64,000 nt of DNA from CAYLRY01 sp964386535 (GTDB lineage Bacteria; Chloroflexota; Dehalococcoidia; Dehalococcoidales; UBA3254): contig CAYLRY010000003.1 of the NCBI GenBank assembly GCA_964386535.1, forward strand, positions 49,873 to 113,872, given 5' to 3'. Shown here piece after piece: positions 26,820 to 35,255 of the stretch. Every line of letters begins with the position of its first letter. Positions within the stretch are counted from its first letter, which is position 1. The notes under the pieces were generated by a model. It was not told where the DNA came from. It saw only the letters and a program-made list of their open reading frames with translations, and did no database searches. Both the position numbers and the translations under genes were made by a program.

Positions 26820-27118
26820 CTGCTAACCTTTTATCAAACTGTAATTTGAGGATAACATAAAGAGACTTTCAGAGCAACCGGAACCTATCAAAAAACTGAA
26901 CCGGATTTCTAAAAAAACCCCCCATTCCAGCCAGCCACCGGCGCCCTCAAGGCTGGAAGTCAACTTCCGCTGGAATGTCTGCCAGTTAAATATTAAAACT
27001 GAAAAATAACTGGAATTTTTTGTTCTTTGATTTGTTCCTTTCGTTTTTTATTCTTAATTTCTTAGTTTCTTTTTTATACGGGTGTGTTTGAAGCGTCTTA
27101 ACAAATATCCTGATATCC
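26820..27118. other. Intergenic stretch holding a structured element
   Basis: No gene is seen. The region contains the three-way-junction inverted repeat at 26923-26977 and a T-rich stretch near 27020-27080 before the promoter of the rubredoxin fusion gene. Confidence 0.5.
26923..26977 (+). repeat. Nested inverted repeat able to form a compact three-way junction
   Basis: The outer stem CATTCCAGC / GCTGGAATG (26923-26931 with 26969-26977) is a perfect nine base pairs. Inside it lie CAGCC / GGCTG (26932-26936 with 26951-26955) and GAAGT / ACTTC (26956-26960 with 26963-26967). Almost no base is left unpaired at the junction. It has no U-tract, so it is not an intrinsic terminator. It could be a structured RNA or a short mobile repeat. 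Confidence 0.5.
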
Positions 27119-27148
27119 TTGTATAACCATTCATTCATTTAATATACT
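27119..27148 (+). promoter_or_regulatory. Probable sigma-70 promoter for the flavin reductase-rubredoxin gene
   Basis: TTGTAT and TATACT are separated by 18 bp and lie 41 bp before the ATG at 27189. Confidence 0.5.
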
Positions 27149-27188
27149 GTAATCGTAGCCTGACTGTTTGAGACTGAAATAGGAGGAA

Positions 27189-27887
27189 ATGATGGATCCC
27201 AGGGCATTATTTAAGATAGGTTATGGTGTTTATATAGTTGGTTCACGCTCGGGCGAAAAAATAAATGCCCAGATTGCCAATACCGTATTTCAAATAACTT
27301 CAGAACCCCCCACCCTGGCTGTCAGCATCAACAAGAAAAATTTAACGCATGAATATATCCAGGATAGCAGGGTTTTTGCCGCCACTGTACTTCTTGAAGA
27401 CACTCCCCTGTCCTTTATAGGCAGCTTCGGCTTCAAATCCGGCAAGGATATCAACAAATTCGAAGGCATAAACTATAAGACTGGGACGAACGGAGCTCCC
27501 ATCGTCCTAGACCATGCCGCAGCCTATATTGAGGCCAAAGTGATCCAGTCCATGGACGTGGGAACCCATACCATCTTCATAGGTCAGGTGACGGATGCCG
27601 CGGTACTGACTGATAAGACCCCAATGTCCTATTCTTATTATCATGAAGTAAAGCGCGGTACTACACCCAAAACTGCGCCCAGTTATGTTGAGATTAAGAA
27701 AGAGGCGCCTGCGCCGCCTGAACCAGCGCCGGTAAAATATAAATGTGGTGTTTGCGGCTATATTTATGACCCTGTTCAGGGCGATCCTGATAGCGGGATA
27801 AAACCGGGCACACCCTTTGAGTCTATACCGGATGACTGGGTATGCCCTGTTTGCGGAGCAGACAAAAGCCAGTTCCAAAAAATATGA
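27189..27887 (+). CDS. Flavin reductase-rubredoxin fusion (high-molecular-weight rubredoxin type)
   Basis: The 232-residue protein has two parts. Residues 1-160 are a flavin reductase-like FMN-binding split barrel (MDPRALFKIGYGVYIVGSRSGEKINAQIANTVFQI, FAATVLLEDTPLSFIG). After a Pro/Ala-rich linker, residues 183-230 are a rubredoxin with CGVCGYIYDP and CPVCGADKSQF, the four Fe ligands. This layout matches Hrb of acetogens, which passes electrons from NAD(P)H to flavodiiron proteins that reduce O2 or NO. No flavodiiron protein gene is adjacent. The ribosome site AGGAGG overlaps the first of two tandem ATGs. It has its own promoter and terminator, so it is monocistronic. Confidence 0.9.
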   Translation: MMDPRALFKIGYGVYIVGSRSGEKINAQIANTVFQITSEPPTLAVSINKKNLTHEYIQDSRVFAATVLLEDTPLSFIGSFGFKSGKDINKFEGINYKTGTNGAPIVLDHAAAYIEAKVIQSMDVGTHTIFIGQVTDAAVLTDKTPMSYSYYHEVKRGTTPKTAPSYVEIKKEAPAPPEPAPVKYKCGVCGYIYDPVQGDPDSGIKPGTPFESIPDDWVCPVCGADKSQFQKI

Positions 27888-27938
27888 AAATTAACCTCGA
27901 GCCAGGGATTTCTTGAATGGCCGCGGGTTTGAAAATGG

Positions 27939-27978
27939 GAGAGCCGGGCAGATTTTTCTATCTGCCGGCTCTCTTTCC
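27939..27978 (+). terminator. Rho-independent terminator after the rubredoxin fusion gene
   Basis: The stem GAGAGCCGGGCAGA pairs with TCTGCCGGCTCTC with one bulged G, followed by TTTCCTTT. Confidence 0.85.
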
Positions 27979-28108
27979 TTTACATTAGACTCCTTTTTCA
28001 GTTACAATTTTCAGCGGGTAAGAATTTGCAACCTTTAATTATCGGTTTCAACTTTTACCGTTTGATTCTAATTATATGCCGTCTAAGCCGGGTTAAGGAG
28101 GCCTTTTT

Positions 28109-29467
28109 GTGTCCGGAGAGATAACCAGTAAAGTCACCATGGATAAAATCGTCTCATTGTGCCGCCGCCGAGGTTTTGTTTTTCAAAGTAGCGATATTTA
28201 TGGCGGTCTGGCCAGTTGCTGGGACTTTGGCCCGCTGGGCGTTGAGCTCAAACGTAATGTCAAAGACGCCTGGTGGAAAGATATGGTCCAGAGCCGGGAC
28301 GATATGGTAGGTATTGATACCAGCATCCTGATGCATAGTCAGGTCTGGACAGCCAGCGGTCATTTGAAAAATTTCACGGACCCTTTGATAGAATGCAAAG
28401 TCTGCCAGAAGCGGTTCAAGGGGGATGAGCTGGATACGAAAAATTGTCCGGCCTGCGGTGGTGAGCTCACCGAACCCCGGCAGTTTAATACCATGTTTAA
28501 AACCCACATGGGTCCGGTGGAAGACTCCAGCGCAGAAGTCTTCTTAAGGCCGGAAACTGCCCAGGGAATGTTCGTCAATTTCCAGAACGTGGTAACCACC
28601 ACCCGTAAAAAACTGCCCTTCGGCATCGCCCAGATAGGTAAATCTTTCCGCAATGAGATTACCACCGGTAACTTTATTTTTCGTGACCGGGAGTTTGAGC
28701 AAATGGAGATTGAATATTTTATTAAACCCGGGACTCAGGATAAATGGTTCGAATATTGGGTTAACGAGCGCTATACCTGGTTCCAGAAGCTCGGCATTAA
28801 AAAAGAACACCTCAAGTTACACTATAAGAAAAAGGAAGAACTGGCCCATTATGCTCTGGCCTGCTGTGATATTGAGTTCTTTTTCCCCATGGGTTGGGGT
28901 GAGCTGGAGGGCGTAGCCAGCCGGGGTGACTATGATTTGACCCAGCATGCTGCAAGCAGCGGCAAGAATTTAAGGTATATAGACGAAGAAGCTAAAGAGC
29001 AGTACCTGCCCTACGTAGTGGAGCCTTCAGCCGGCGTCGACCGGGCGGTTCTAGCTTTTATTTGCGATGCATATGACGAAGATATTGCGGACGGCGAGGA
29101 GCGGGTTATCCTGCGTTTCCATCCCCGTATAGCGCCTGTTAAGGCTGCTGTCCTACCGTTAAGTAAGAAGGAACCGCTGGGTGTTCTCGCCCGGGAGATC
29201 TTTAATAGTCTCCGTTCTGAATGGGTGGTACAGTATGATGATACTCAGAGCATCGGTCGGCGCTACCGGCGCCAGGACGAGATCGGAACGCCCTTCTGCA
29301 TTACCATTGATTTCCAGTCATTGGAAGATAAACAGGTTACCGTACGTGAACGTGACAGCATGACCCAGATCCGCATACCCATTACTGATCTTAAAGGTAC
29401 CCTGGCTGCCAAACTGGCTGGAGAGCCCATCGCTGAAGGCAGCAGGGTATGGAAAAAGGGAGATTGA
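28109..29467 (+). CDS. glyS: Glycyl-tRNA synthetase (alpha2 type)
   Basis: The 452-residue class II synthetase shows VSLCRRRGFVFQSSDIYGGLASCWDFGPLGVELKRN at the N-terminus. A zinc-finger-like CKVCQKRFKGDELDTKNCPACGG insert is at about residues 92-115. The class II motif 2 region is IAQIGKSFRNEITTGNFIFRDREFEQMEIEYF and motif 3 is EPSAGVDRAVLAF. The C-terminus is the anticodon-binding domain. It charges tRNA-Gly. The start is GTG with AAGGAGG upstream. Its 3' end overlaps the sbcD-like gene by 19 bases. No T-box is visible upstream. Confidence 0.95.
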   Translation: MSGEITSKVTMDKIVSLCRRRGFVFQSSDIYGGLASCWDFGPLGVELKRNVKDAWWKDMVQSRDDMVGIDTSILMHSQVWTASGHLKNFTDPLIECKVCQKRFKGDELDTKNCPACGGELTEPRQFNTMFKTHMGPVEDSSAEVFLRPETAQGMFVNFQNVVTTTRKKLPFGIAQIGKSFRNEITTGNFIFRDREFEQMEIEYFIKPGTQDKWFEYWVNERYTWFQKLGIKKEHLKLHYKKKEELAHYALACCDIEFFFPMGWGELEGVASRGDYDLTQHAASSGKNLRYIDEEAKEQYLPYVVEPSAGVDRAVLAFICDAYDEDIADGEERVILRFHPRIAPVKAAVLPLSKKEPLGVLAREIFNSLRSEWVVQYDDTQSIGRRYRRQDEIGTPFCITIDFQSLEDKQVTVRERDSMTQIRIPITDLKGTLAAKLAGEPIAEGSRVWKKGD

Positions 29468-30795
29468 AACTACTCCATTTTGCCGACCTTCACCTGGGGG
29501 TTGAGACCTACGGGCATATTAATCCGGCAAGCGGCCTGTCTTCACGCCTGGAAGATTTTTTATATGCCTTTGACCAGGTAATAGAGTACGCCCTGGCTAA
29601 TAATATTGACCTGGTACTGTTCTGCGGGGATGCTTATAAAACCCGCGAGCCCAGCCAGACGCAACAAAGAGAACTCGCCAAACGTATCAAGCGTCTCTCT
29701 GAAAGGGATATCCCTCTTTTTATGGTCACCGGCAACCACGATTTACCCAATGCCCTTGGCCGGGCTACAGCAATCGAAATCTTCAATACCCTCTCAGTAC
29801 CCAATGTCACTGTAGCCGATAAGCCGGGCGTTCACCGGATCAGGACCCGCAGTGGTGATATTCAAATTGCCGCTTTACCCTGGGTCAGACGCAGTTCTTT
29901 ACTTACCCGGGAGGATACCCGTAACCTGGATTTTAACCAGATTAATGAAAGGCTTCAGCAAGCGCTGACACGCATTATCTATGATCAGGCCTCCAGGTTG
30001 GATCCCTCCATACCGGCTGTTTTAGCTGCCCATGTCTGGGTTATGAATGCCAGGGTGGGTACTGAGAAATCCATGTCCATCGGACAGGAACATATGCTCC
30101 TGCTGAGCAGTGTAGCTCAGCCAGCCTTTGATTATGTAGCGCTGGGTCACATACATAAGGGACAGGTGTTGAATGAAAATCCACCGGTAGTCTATTCCGG
30201 CAGCCTGGAAAGGCTGGATTTCGGGGACGAGGAGGATGAAAAAGGCTTCTATCTGGTAGAAATAAGAAATATTAAAGAAGTGCCTGCTCAGTTCCCCTCC
30301 TTAAGCAATGGCACCTCCGGTAGTTCCATCTATGATAAACCGGAGTCAGGGAATAATATACCAATCCACAAAGCTGAATTTCCTCGCCAGATATCTTACC
30401 AGTTCCATTCTATTAACGCCCGCCGCTTTTTTTCTCTGGATATTGCTATTAAACCTGATGACCAGGATCCTACCGCCACTGTCCTCCAATCTATTGAAGC
30501 CAACCGGAAAAAGATTAAAGACGCTGTGCTGCGAATCGATATCAATCTTCCTGCCATTCTCTCCAATAAACTGAGGGACTTGGAAATCCAAAGCCGGGTT
30601 AAGGACGCATATTATTTGATCATTAACAAAAATGTCCAGCGGGAAACCCGTCTGCGTATGGGCCAAAGCGCACTGGAAGGCATTACCCCGGAAAATGCGC
30701 TTAGAGCCTATCTGAAAACCAGGTATCCGCCGGAAAGGGCGCAGCTTCTCTTTGAAGAAGGCGAAAAGCTTATCCGAGATTATCTGAGAGAGTAA
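29449..30795 (+). CDS. sbcD: SbcD/Mre11-like exonuclease (metallophosphoesterase)
   Basis: The 448-residue protein has the calcineurin-like phosphoesterase motifs of SbcD: LLHFADLHLGVETYG, LVLFCGDAYKTREPS, FMVTGNHDLPNA, AAHVWV and ALGHIHKGQ. The Mre11-type capping region follows, and the C-terminus ends FEEGEKLIRDYL. SbcD pairs with the SMC-like SbcC ATPase in DNA end processing. No sbcC gene lies adjacent in this window, which is unusual, so it may be elsewhere. The ATG overlaps the end of glyS, giving a two-gene unit. Confidence 0.85.
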   Translation: MEKGRLKLLHFADLHLGVETYGHINPASGLSSRLEDFLYAFDQVIEYALANNIDLVLFCGDAYKTREPSQTQQRELAKRIKRLSERDIPLFMVTGNHDLPNALGRATAIEIFNTLSVPNVTVADKPGVHRIRTRSGDIQIAALPWVRRSSLLTREDTRNLDFNQINERLQQALTRIIYDQASRLDPSIPAVLAAHVWVMNARVGTEKSMSIGQEHMLLLSSVAQPAFDYVALGHIHKGQVLNENPPVVYSGSLERLDFGDEEDEKGFYLVEIRNIKEVPAQFPSLSNGTSGSSIYDKPESGNNIPIHKAEFPRQISYQFHSINARRFFSLDIAIKPDDQDPTATVLQSIEANRKKIKDAVLRIDINLPAILSNKLRDLEIQSRVKDAYYLIINKNVQRETRLRMGQSALEGITPENALRAYLKTRYPPERAQLLFEEGEKLIRDYLRE

Positions 30796-30854
30796 AATCA
30801 CTTGAATTGATGAATTATTCTTGTCCAAGTGATAATGTATTTCGAGGAGGCAAT

Positions 30855-31355
30855 ATGTTAGCAGCACCAGAAATAATTCAACTTCTTCAGCTTAAAGCTC
30901 ACGCCAGGGAAGGCGGCTTTTACCGTGAGACCTATCTCTCTTCTGAAAAAATCCCCTCAGGCTGTCTGCCATCCCGCTATTCTTCAGAAAGGGCTTTCGG
31001 TACAGCTATATACTATTTATTAACTCCGGAAACTTGCTCACGCCTGCATCGTTTGAAAACGGATGAAATCTACCATTTTTACCTTGGCGATCCTGTCATC
31101 ATGCTACTGCTGTTTCAGGATGGTTCTTCAGAGAAAATCACGCTGGGGCAAGATATTGCCGGCGGACAACAATTGCAGGTCGTGATACCCCGCCATACCT
31201 GGCAGGGCAGTTTTTTAAAACCAGGAGGTCAAGTGGCTCTTTTAGGCACTACCATGGCCCCTGCTTTCGATTATGCAGACTTCGAAGCCGGTGAAAGAGA
31301 AACCCTGATGTTAGAGTACCCGTCCAGGAAAGACCTGATCCAGCATTTGACTTAA
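30855..31355 (+). CDS. Cupin-superfamily DUF985 protein
   Basis: The start is ATG 30855, preceded by GAGGAGG, giving 166 residues. It has IIQLLQLKAHAREGGFYRETYLS, then AIYYLLTPETCSRLHRLKTDEIYHFYLGDPVIMLLLF, then VIPRHTWQGS and VALLGTTMAPAFDYADFEAGER. These are the DUF985 (YML079w-like) cupin hallmarks, with the His residues of the cupin barrel in HRLKTDEIYHFYLGD. It is probably an epimerase-like or small-molecule-binding protein; the function is unknown. The stop lies ten bases before the shared 16-bp element at 31365. Confidence 0.88.
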   Translation: MLAAPEIIQLLQLKAHAREGGFYRETYLSSEKIPSGCLPSRYSSERAFGTAIYYLLTPETCSRLHRLKTDEIYHFYLGDPVIMLLLFQDGSSEKITLGQDIAGGQQLQVVIPRHTWQGSFLKPGGQVALLGTTMAPAFDYADFEAGERETLMLEYPSRKDLIQHLT

Positions 31356-31364
31356 CCATCAATC

Positions 31365-31380
31365 AACCAACCACAATCGA
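31365..31380 (+). promoter_or_regulatory. Shared 16-bp element upstream of the substrate-binding protein promoter
   Basis: AACCAACCACAATCGA is identical to 35927-35942. It ends 23 bp before the -35 box at 31404. The position suits an activator-binding site. The regulator is unknown. Confidence 0.55.
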
Positions 31381-31403
31381 TAACAATAATCTTAAAAAGC
31401 AGC

Positions 31404-31432
31404 TTGACAGCATTTTCTATGGGTGATATGAT
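31404..31432 (+). promoter_or_regulatory. Consensus sigma-70 promoter of the substrate-binding protein gene
   Basis: TTGACA, a 17-bp spacer and TATGAT form a near-perfect promoter. Transcription would begin near 31440, leaving a leader of about 195 nt before the ATG at 31636. Confidence 0.75.
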
Positions 31433-31635
31433 ATTACGACCAACATATATGATCAACGAATAGACCTGTATTTTAACAATTTTATTTGTAAAACTTAAAA
31501 ATTTCTGATCGTCCGTCAAGTTGGGTTTGGGTGCTTATCGTTCTCTGGCATGGTCCAGTCAAGATACGAAATACCTACCCGCAGGCCGCTTCTGACTATA
31601 GTTTCAGGCAAAAGCGGGTAGATTGGAGGTCAGAT

Positions 31636-33285
31636 ATGAAAAAAAAGGTCTACATTGTTTTGGCATTCCTGGTAATAATTGGGTTACTTCTGGTGGCCTG
31701 TAGCAGCGGGCCGTCAACCACTACAACTCAGGCAATTTCCAAAGCGCCAGCCACATCCGCGCCCCCTGTTCCAACCACAACCGCTGCAATCCCCGTTACC
31801 ACCACATCAGCATCATCGATAGTTTCACTTCTTCAACCCGGAGAAAAACCGCAAACCGGTGGTGTATTCAGATTTGGAACCCCGGCCCAGCCGACGAAAC
31901 TAGTGACCTGGAACCAGGGTTATGACGGCAGGTTCTTAAAAGCTTCTTATGACACTCTTTTCAGAATCGATGAAAACGGCAATTTACAACCCTGGCTGGC
32001 TACCGGCTATAAGGTCGCTGATGATCTGAAGTCTATGACTTTAACCCTGAGGCAGGGCGTCAAGTTCCATGATGGCACTGATTTTAACGCCAAGGCAGCC
32101 AAATGGAACATTGAGCTGCGCCGGGACTCCAAGATGGGCAACTATTTAAATATTACTTCTATCGACGTCCTGGATGATTACACCCTCCGCCTCAACTTTT
32201 CCGAATTCTCCAACACACTATATCCCAGTTTCTGGCATATAGCCGGTATGATGCATTCGCCTACTGCCTATGAAAAAGATGGCAAAGACGCCGCCCTGTG
32301 GAATCCGGTCGGCACCGGTCCTTTTAAATTTGTTAGTTACCAGAAGGACGTGAAGGTAACCTACACCCGTAATGATAACTACTGGCGGGGCAAGCCTTAC
32401 CTGGATGGCTACGAATGTGTCTTTGTAAGCGACCCCACAGCCCTAGAGATGGGCATGAGGACCGGTCAGTTCGATATTGCTGAACAGGTCACCAACCAGC
32501 AGTTTGTAGGTCTGGAAAAAGACGGGTTTAAAGTCATCAAAGCGGATAATATGCCCGGTGAAGATGCCGCCATGCCGGATACGGCCAATCCCAGTTCTCC
32601 CTTCGCCAAACTGAAAGTCAGGCAGGCTATATTGTACGCCGTCGATCTCCCCACTATATGTAAAAATCTAATGTATGGCTACAGTGATCCTCTCTACTCA
32701 ATAGCTGCTAAAGGAACCTATGCCTATGTCCCGGGAATTGAATACAAGTATGATCCTGCCAAAGCCAAACAGCTTCTGGCAGAGGCTGGCTATCCCAATG
32801 GCTTTGAGGCGACCTTCGTTTTGACTACTAAAGATTACAATACCACCAGGCAGGCCTGGAATGGCTATTTGGCTGACATCGGTATTAATGTCAAGGTTAA
32901 CGTGGTGGATATGGCCGGCATGTACGCCGCTAATCAGAACGGCTGGTTCAACGGCTTTACCGATAAGAACATGGCTGGCTCCGACTGGCTGACACAGCTC
33001 AACTACCAGCTTGGAAAAGATGCTATCTACCGCAAGAGCTGGGCACAGCCGGCGGGTTTGCAGGACCTTTTAGATAAGGCCATGGCAACACCGGACTTAT
33101 CTGTCCGTAATAAATATTGCCAGGATATTGTCAAACTGATTGATGCCGAAGCCGCTCTTATCCCCACCTGGACCAACCCCTCTAAATATCCGCTGACCAC
33201 CAGCCGTAAGGTCCACAATGCCGAATATGTACTCTGGGGCCCCAATAAATTGTGGACTCCTGCGGATGTCTGGATTGAGAAATAG
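31636..33285 (+). CDS. ABC transporter substrate-binding lipoprotein (SBP_bac_5, peptide/nickel type)
   Basis: The start is ATG 31636 with TTGGAGGTC upstream, giving 549 residues. It has a lipoprotein signal with lipobox LLVAC (Cys 22), then a Thr/Pro/Ala-rich linker to about residue 65, then a family-5 binding domain. Motifs include GYKVADDLKSMTLTLRQGVKFHDGTDFNAKAAKWNIE, NPVGTGPFKFVSYQKDVKVTYTRNDNYW and AKQLLAEAGYPNGFEATFVL. Family members bind oligopeptides, nickel chelates, sugars or aromatic acids. The gene shares its promoter element with the bzd-like operon, which hints at a substrate related to that pathway. The two permease genes are convergent with it. Confidence 0.9.
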   Translation: MKKKVYIVLAFLVIIGLLLVACSSGPSTTTTQAISKAPATSAPPVPTTTAAIPVTTTSASSIVSLLQPGEKPQTGGVFRFGTPAQPTKLVTWNQGYDGRFLKASYDTLFRIDENGNLQPWLATGYKVADDLKSMTLTLRQGVKFHDGTDFNAKAAKWNIELRRDSKMGNYLNITSIDVLDDYTLRLNFSEFSNTLYPSFWHIAGMMHSPTAYEKDGKDAALWNPVGTGPFKFVSYQKDVKVTYTRNDNYWRGKPYLDGYECVFVSDPTALEMGMRTGQFDIAEQVTNQQFVGLEKDGFKVIKADNMPGEDAAMPDTANPSSPFAKLKVRQAILYAVDLPTICKNLMYGYSDPLYSIAAKGTYAYVPGIEYKYDPAKAKQLLAEAGYPNGFEATFVLTTKDYNTTRQAWNGYLADIGINVKVNVVDMAGMYAANQNGWFNGFTDKNMAGSDWLTQLNYQLGKDAIYRKSWAQPAGLQDLLDKAMATPDLSVRNKYCQDIVKLIDAEAALIPTWTNPSKYPLTTSRKVHNAEYVLWGPNKLWTPADVWIEK

Positions 33286-33297
33286 GAAGTATTAACA

Positions 33298-33330
33298 AAA
33301 GCTGCCGGCTCTGGGGCCGGCAGCTTTTTT
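33298..33330. terminator. Bidirectional terminator between the binding-protein gene and the permeases
   Basis: AAAGCTGCCGGC pairs with GCCGGCAGCTTT and is flanked by A's on the left and T's on the right, so it can end transcripts from both directions. Confidence 0.9.
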
Positions 33331-33341
33331 ATTTGAGAATG

Positions 33342-33378
33342 GGGGAGACCCCCAAACCCCGGCAGGAAATATCCTGCA
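33342..33378 (-). repeat. Dispersed hairpin repeat, copy 2
   Basis: On the minus strand the hairpin GCAGGA-tatt-TCCTGC is followed by CGGGGTTTGGGGGTCTCCC. Relative to copy 1 (4144-4180) the stem has changed on both sides so that it still pairs, while the tail is nearly invariant. Confidence 0.6.
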
Positions 33379-33389
33379 CTATTTCGTGA

Positions 33390-34292
33390 CTAAAAAGTTC
33401 CCCTGAGCCGCGGGTCCAGAGCATCTCTGAGGCCATCACCCATCATATTAAAGCCAAATACTACCAGCATGATAGCCAGCCCAGGGGCAATTGAAATTAT
33501 TGGGGCTGTCAATAGGTATGACCGGCCTCCATTTACCATACTGCCCCATGCAGGTGTCGGTGGAGTAATGCCAACTCCTAGAAAACTTAAGGAGGCCTCA
33601 GCCAGAATGGCTGTGCCCAGTTCCATGGTAATAATTACCAGCAAAGGCGGGAAAGCATTCGGGAAAATATGCCTCAGCATGATACGGAGGCTGCTGGCGC
33701 CGGTAGCCCGGCCGGCCAGAACATAGTCATTTTGTTTGATGGATAGGGCCTGCCCGCACATCAGCCGGCAGTGCACAGGTATCATCCCGATAGCCAAGGC
33801 AAGAATGACATTGCCCATGCCGCCGCCAAGGGAACCCGCAATAATAATGAACAACAGCAAAGGAGGAATAGACATTAATGAGTCAATAGCCCGCATGATA
33901 ACCATAAACACAGCGCCGCCGAAATAAGCAGCGATCAATCCCAGAGACTGACCAACTATGGTAGCAGAACCCACAGCTCCAATGCCTATAATTAAGGATA
34001 CTCGTGAGCCATATATGATCCGGGTTAGTAAATCCCTGCCCAGCTCATCGGTACCCAGGAGATGATTTCTGGAAGGTGAAGCCATATGATTGGCAATATC
34101 CATTTTAAAAGGATCATAGGGGGTAAGAAAAGGGGCAAAGATAGCTGTCATAATCAGTAAAAGAATGAGAGCCAAACCAATAACCGCCAGCTTGCGCCCA
34201 AAGAAGACCCTGATTACTCTGTGTAATTCAGAAACATGGGGGGTTCCTGTAATTTGTGACTGGCTTATGGAATTGTTTCGAAATGTGGCCAT
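33390..34292 (-). CDS. ABC transporter permease, DppC/OppC type
   Basis: The 300-residue protein shows the OppC N-terminal motif (FFGRKLAVIGLALILLLIMTAIFAPFLTPYDP) and the HLLGTDELGRDLLTRIIYGSRVSLIIG signature. The ATPase-contacting EAA-type loop lies near GRATGASSLRIMLRHIFPNAFPPLLVI, and the end is typical (GDGLRDALDPRLRG). Five to six membrane helices are present. It forms the membrane pore with the DppB-like protein encoded 12 bp upstream. AAGGAG precedes the ATG. Confidence 0.93.
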   Translation of the reverse strand: MATFRNNSISQSQITGTPHVSELHRVIRVFFGRKLAVIGLALILLLIMTAIFAPFLTPYDPFKMDIANHMASPSRNHLLGTDELGRDLLTRIIYGSRVSLIIGIGAVGSATIVGQSLGLIAAYFGGAVFMVIMRAIDSLMSIPPLLLFIIIAGSLGGGMGNVILALAIGMIPVHCRLMCGQALSIKQNDYVLAGRATGASSLRIMLRHIFPNAFPPLLVIITMELGTAILAEASLSFLGVGITPPTPAWGSMVNGGRSYLLTAPIISIAPGLAIMLVVFGFNMMGDGLRDALDPRLRGTF

Positions 34293-34304
34293 AGAATATA
34301 CTCC

Positions 34305-35255
34305 TTAAGAATATCGGATCCTGGGATCGACCACACCATAGGCTATGTCAACTAAAAGGTTCGATAATATCACTATGGCAGAAATGATCAAGACTATATC
34401 CTGTACTACGATAAAGTCGCGGCTGAAAAGAGCATCAACCGAGAGCCTGCCCATTCCTGGAATATTAAATACCGTTTCAATGACTACCGCGCCGCTGAAG
34501 ACTCCGCGGAGCTGCATCCCCAGCAAAGTGATAATTGGTATCAGCGCATTTTTAAGCATGTGCCTGATAACAATGATACGTTCCCTCAGACCTTTGGACC
34601 AGGCGGTCCGGATATAATCCTGCCGGATGACCTCCAGCATGCTGGAACGCGTCTGGCGGGTCAGAGCGCCGATGGGGAAAATAGCCAGGCAAATAACCGG
34701 CATAATCGCCTGTTTGAGATAACCTCCGAAGCTTTCCAGCGGTGATGTATAACCGTAAGGTGGCAGCCATTGCAGTTTTAAAGCGAAGAAATACATCATT
34801 AAAATGGCTATCCAAAAACCCGGGGCAGTTATCCCCAGGTTGGCCAGCATGGTGGCTACAGTATCTATCCATTTCCCTCGTCTCAGGGCTGACAGTGTTC
34901 CGAGCAATATACCGAAAATAGCGCTGATAATCAGAGATAATACGCTCAGGCTCACAGTAATGGGCAGGGCTTCCTTGATAAGGCCGGATACCTCCATGCG
35001 AAATAAGATAGATTTACCGAAGTCTCCCTGTAAAATGTCATTCAGCCAGTTGGCATACTGAACTGGCAAAGGTTTATCCAGTCCATATTGAACTCGAAGC
35101 GCTTGAAGTTCTTCAAGCGATGTAACTTGTTTTTCTGCAACATAAAGATAGATAGGATCTCCAGGGAGCTCCCGCAGGATAATAAAAATCAGCATTGTTA
35201 CTAAAATCAGGACTATCAGACCCGTTATCAACCTGCGAACAATATATCCTGTCAT
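34305..35255 (-). CDS. ABC transporter permease, DppB/OppB type
   Basis: The 316-residue protein has the DppB N-terminus (MTGYIVRRLITGLIVLILVTMLIFIILRELPGDP), a YGLDKPLPVQYANWLNDILQGDFGKS stretch, and the EAA-type loop DYIRTAWSKGLRERIIVIRHMLKNALIPII. It ends LVDIAYGVVDPRIRYS. Six membrane helices are present. It precedes the DppC-like gene in one operon. No ATPase genes (DppD/DppF type) and no second binding protein follow, so the energising subunits must be encoded elsewhere. Confidence 0.93.
   Translation of the reverse strand: MTGYIVRRLITGLIVLILVTMLIFIILRELPGDPIYLYVAEKQVTSLEELQALRVQYGLDKPLPVQYANWLNDILQGDFGKSILFRMEVSGLIKEALPITVSLSVLSLIISAIFGILLGTLSALRRGKWIDTVATMLANLGITAPGFWIAILMMYFFALKLQWLPPYGYTSPLESFGGYLKQAIMPVICLAIFPIGALTRQTRSSMLEVIRQDYIRTAWSKGLRERIIVIRHMLKNALIPIITLLGMQLRGVFSGAVVIETVFNIPGMGRLSVDALFSRDFIVVQDIVLIISAIVILSNLLVDIAYGVVDPRIRYS

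Noticed and set aside
28000..28108. T-box leader before glyS
   Set aside because: No T-box consensus or terminator-antiterminator arrangement is visible.
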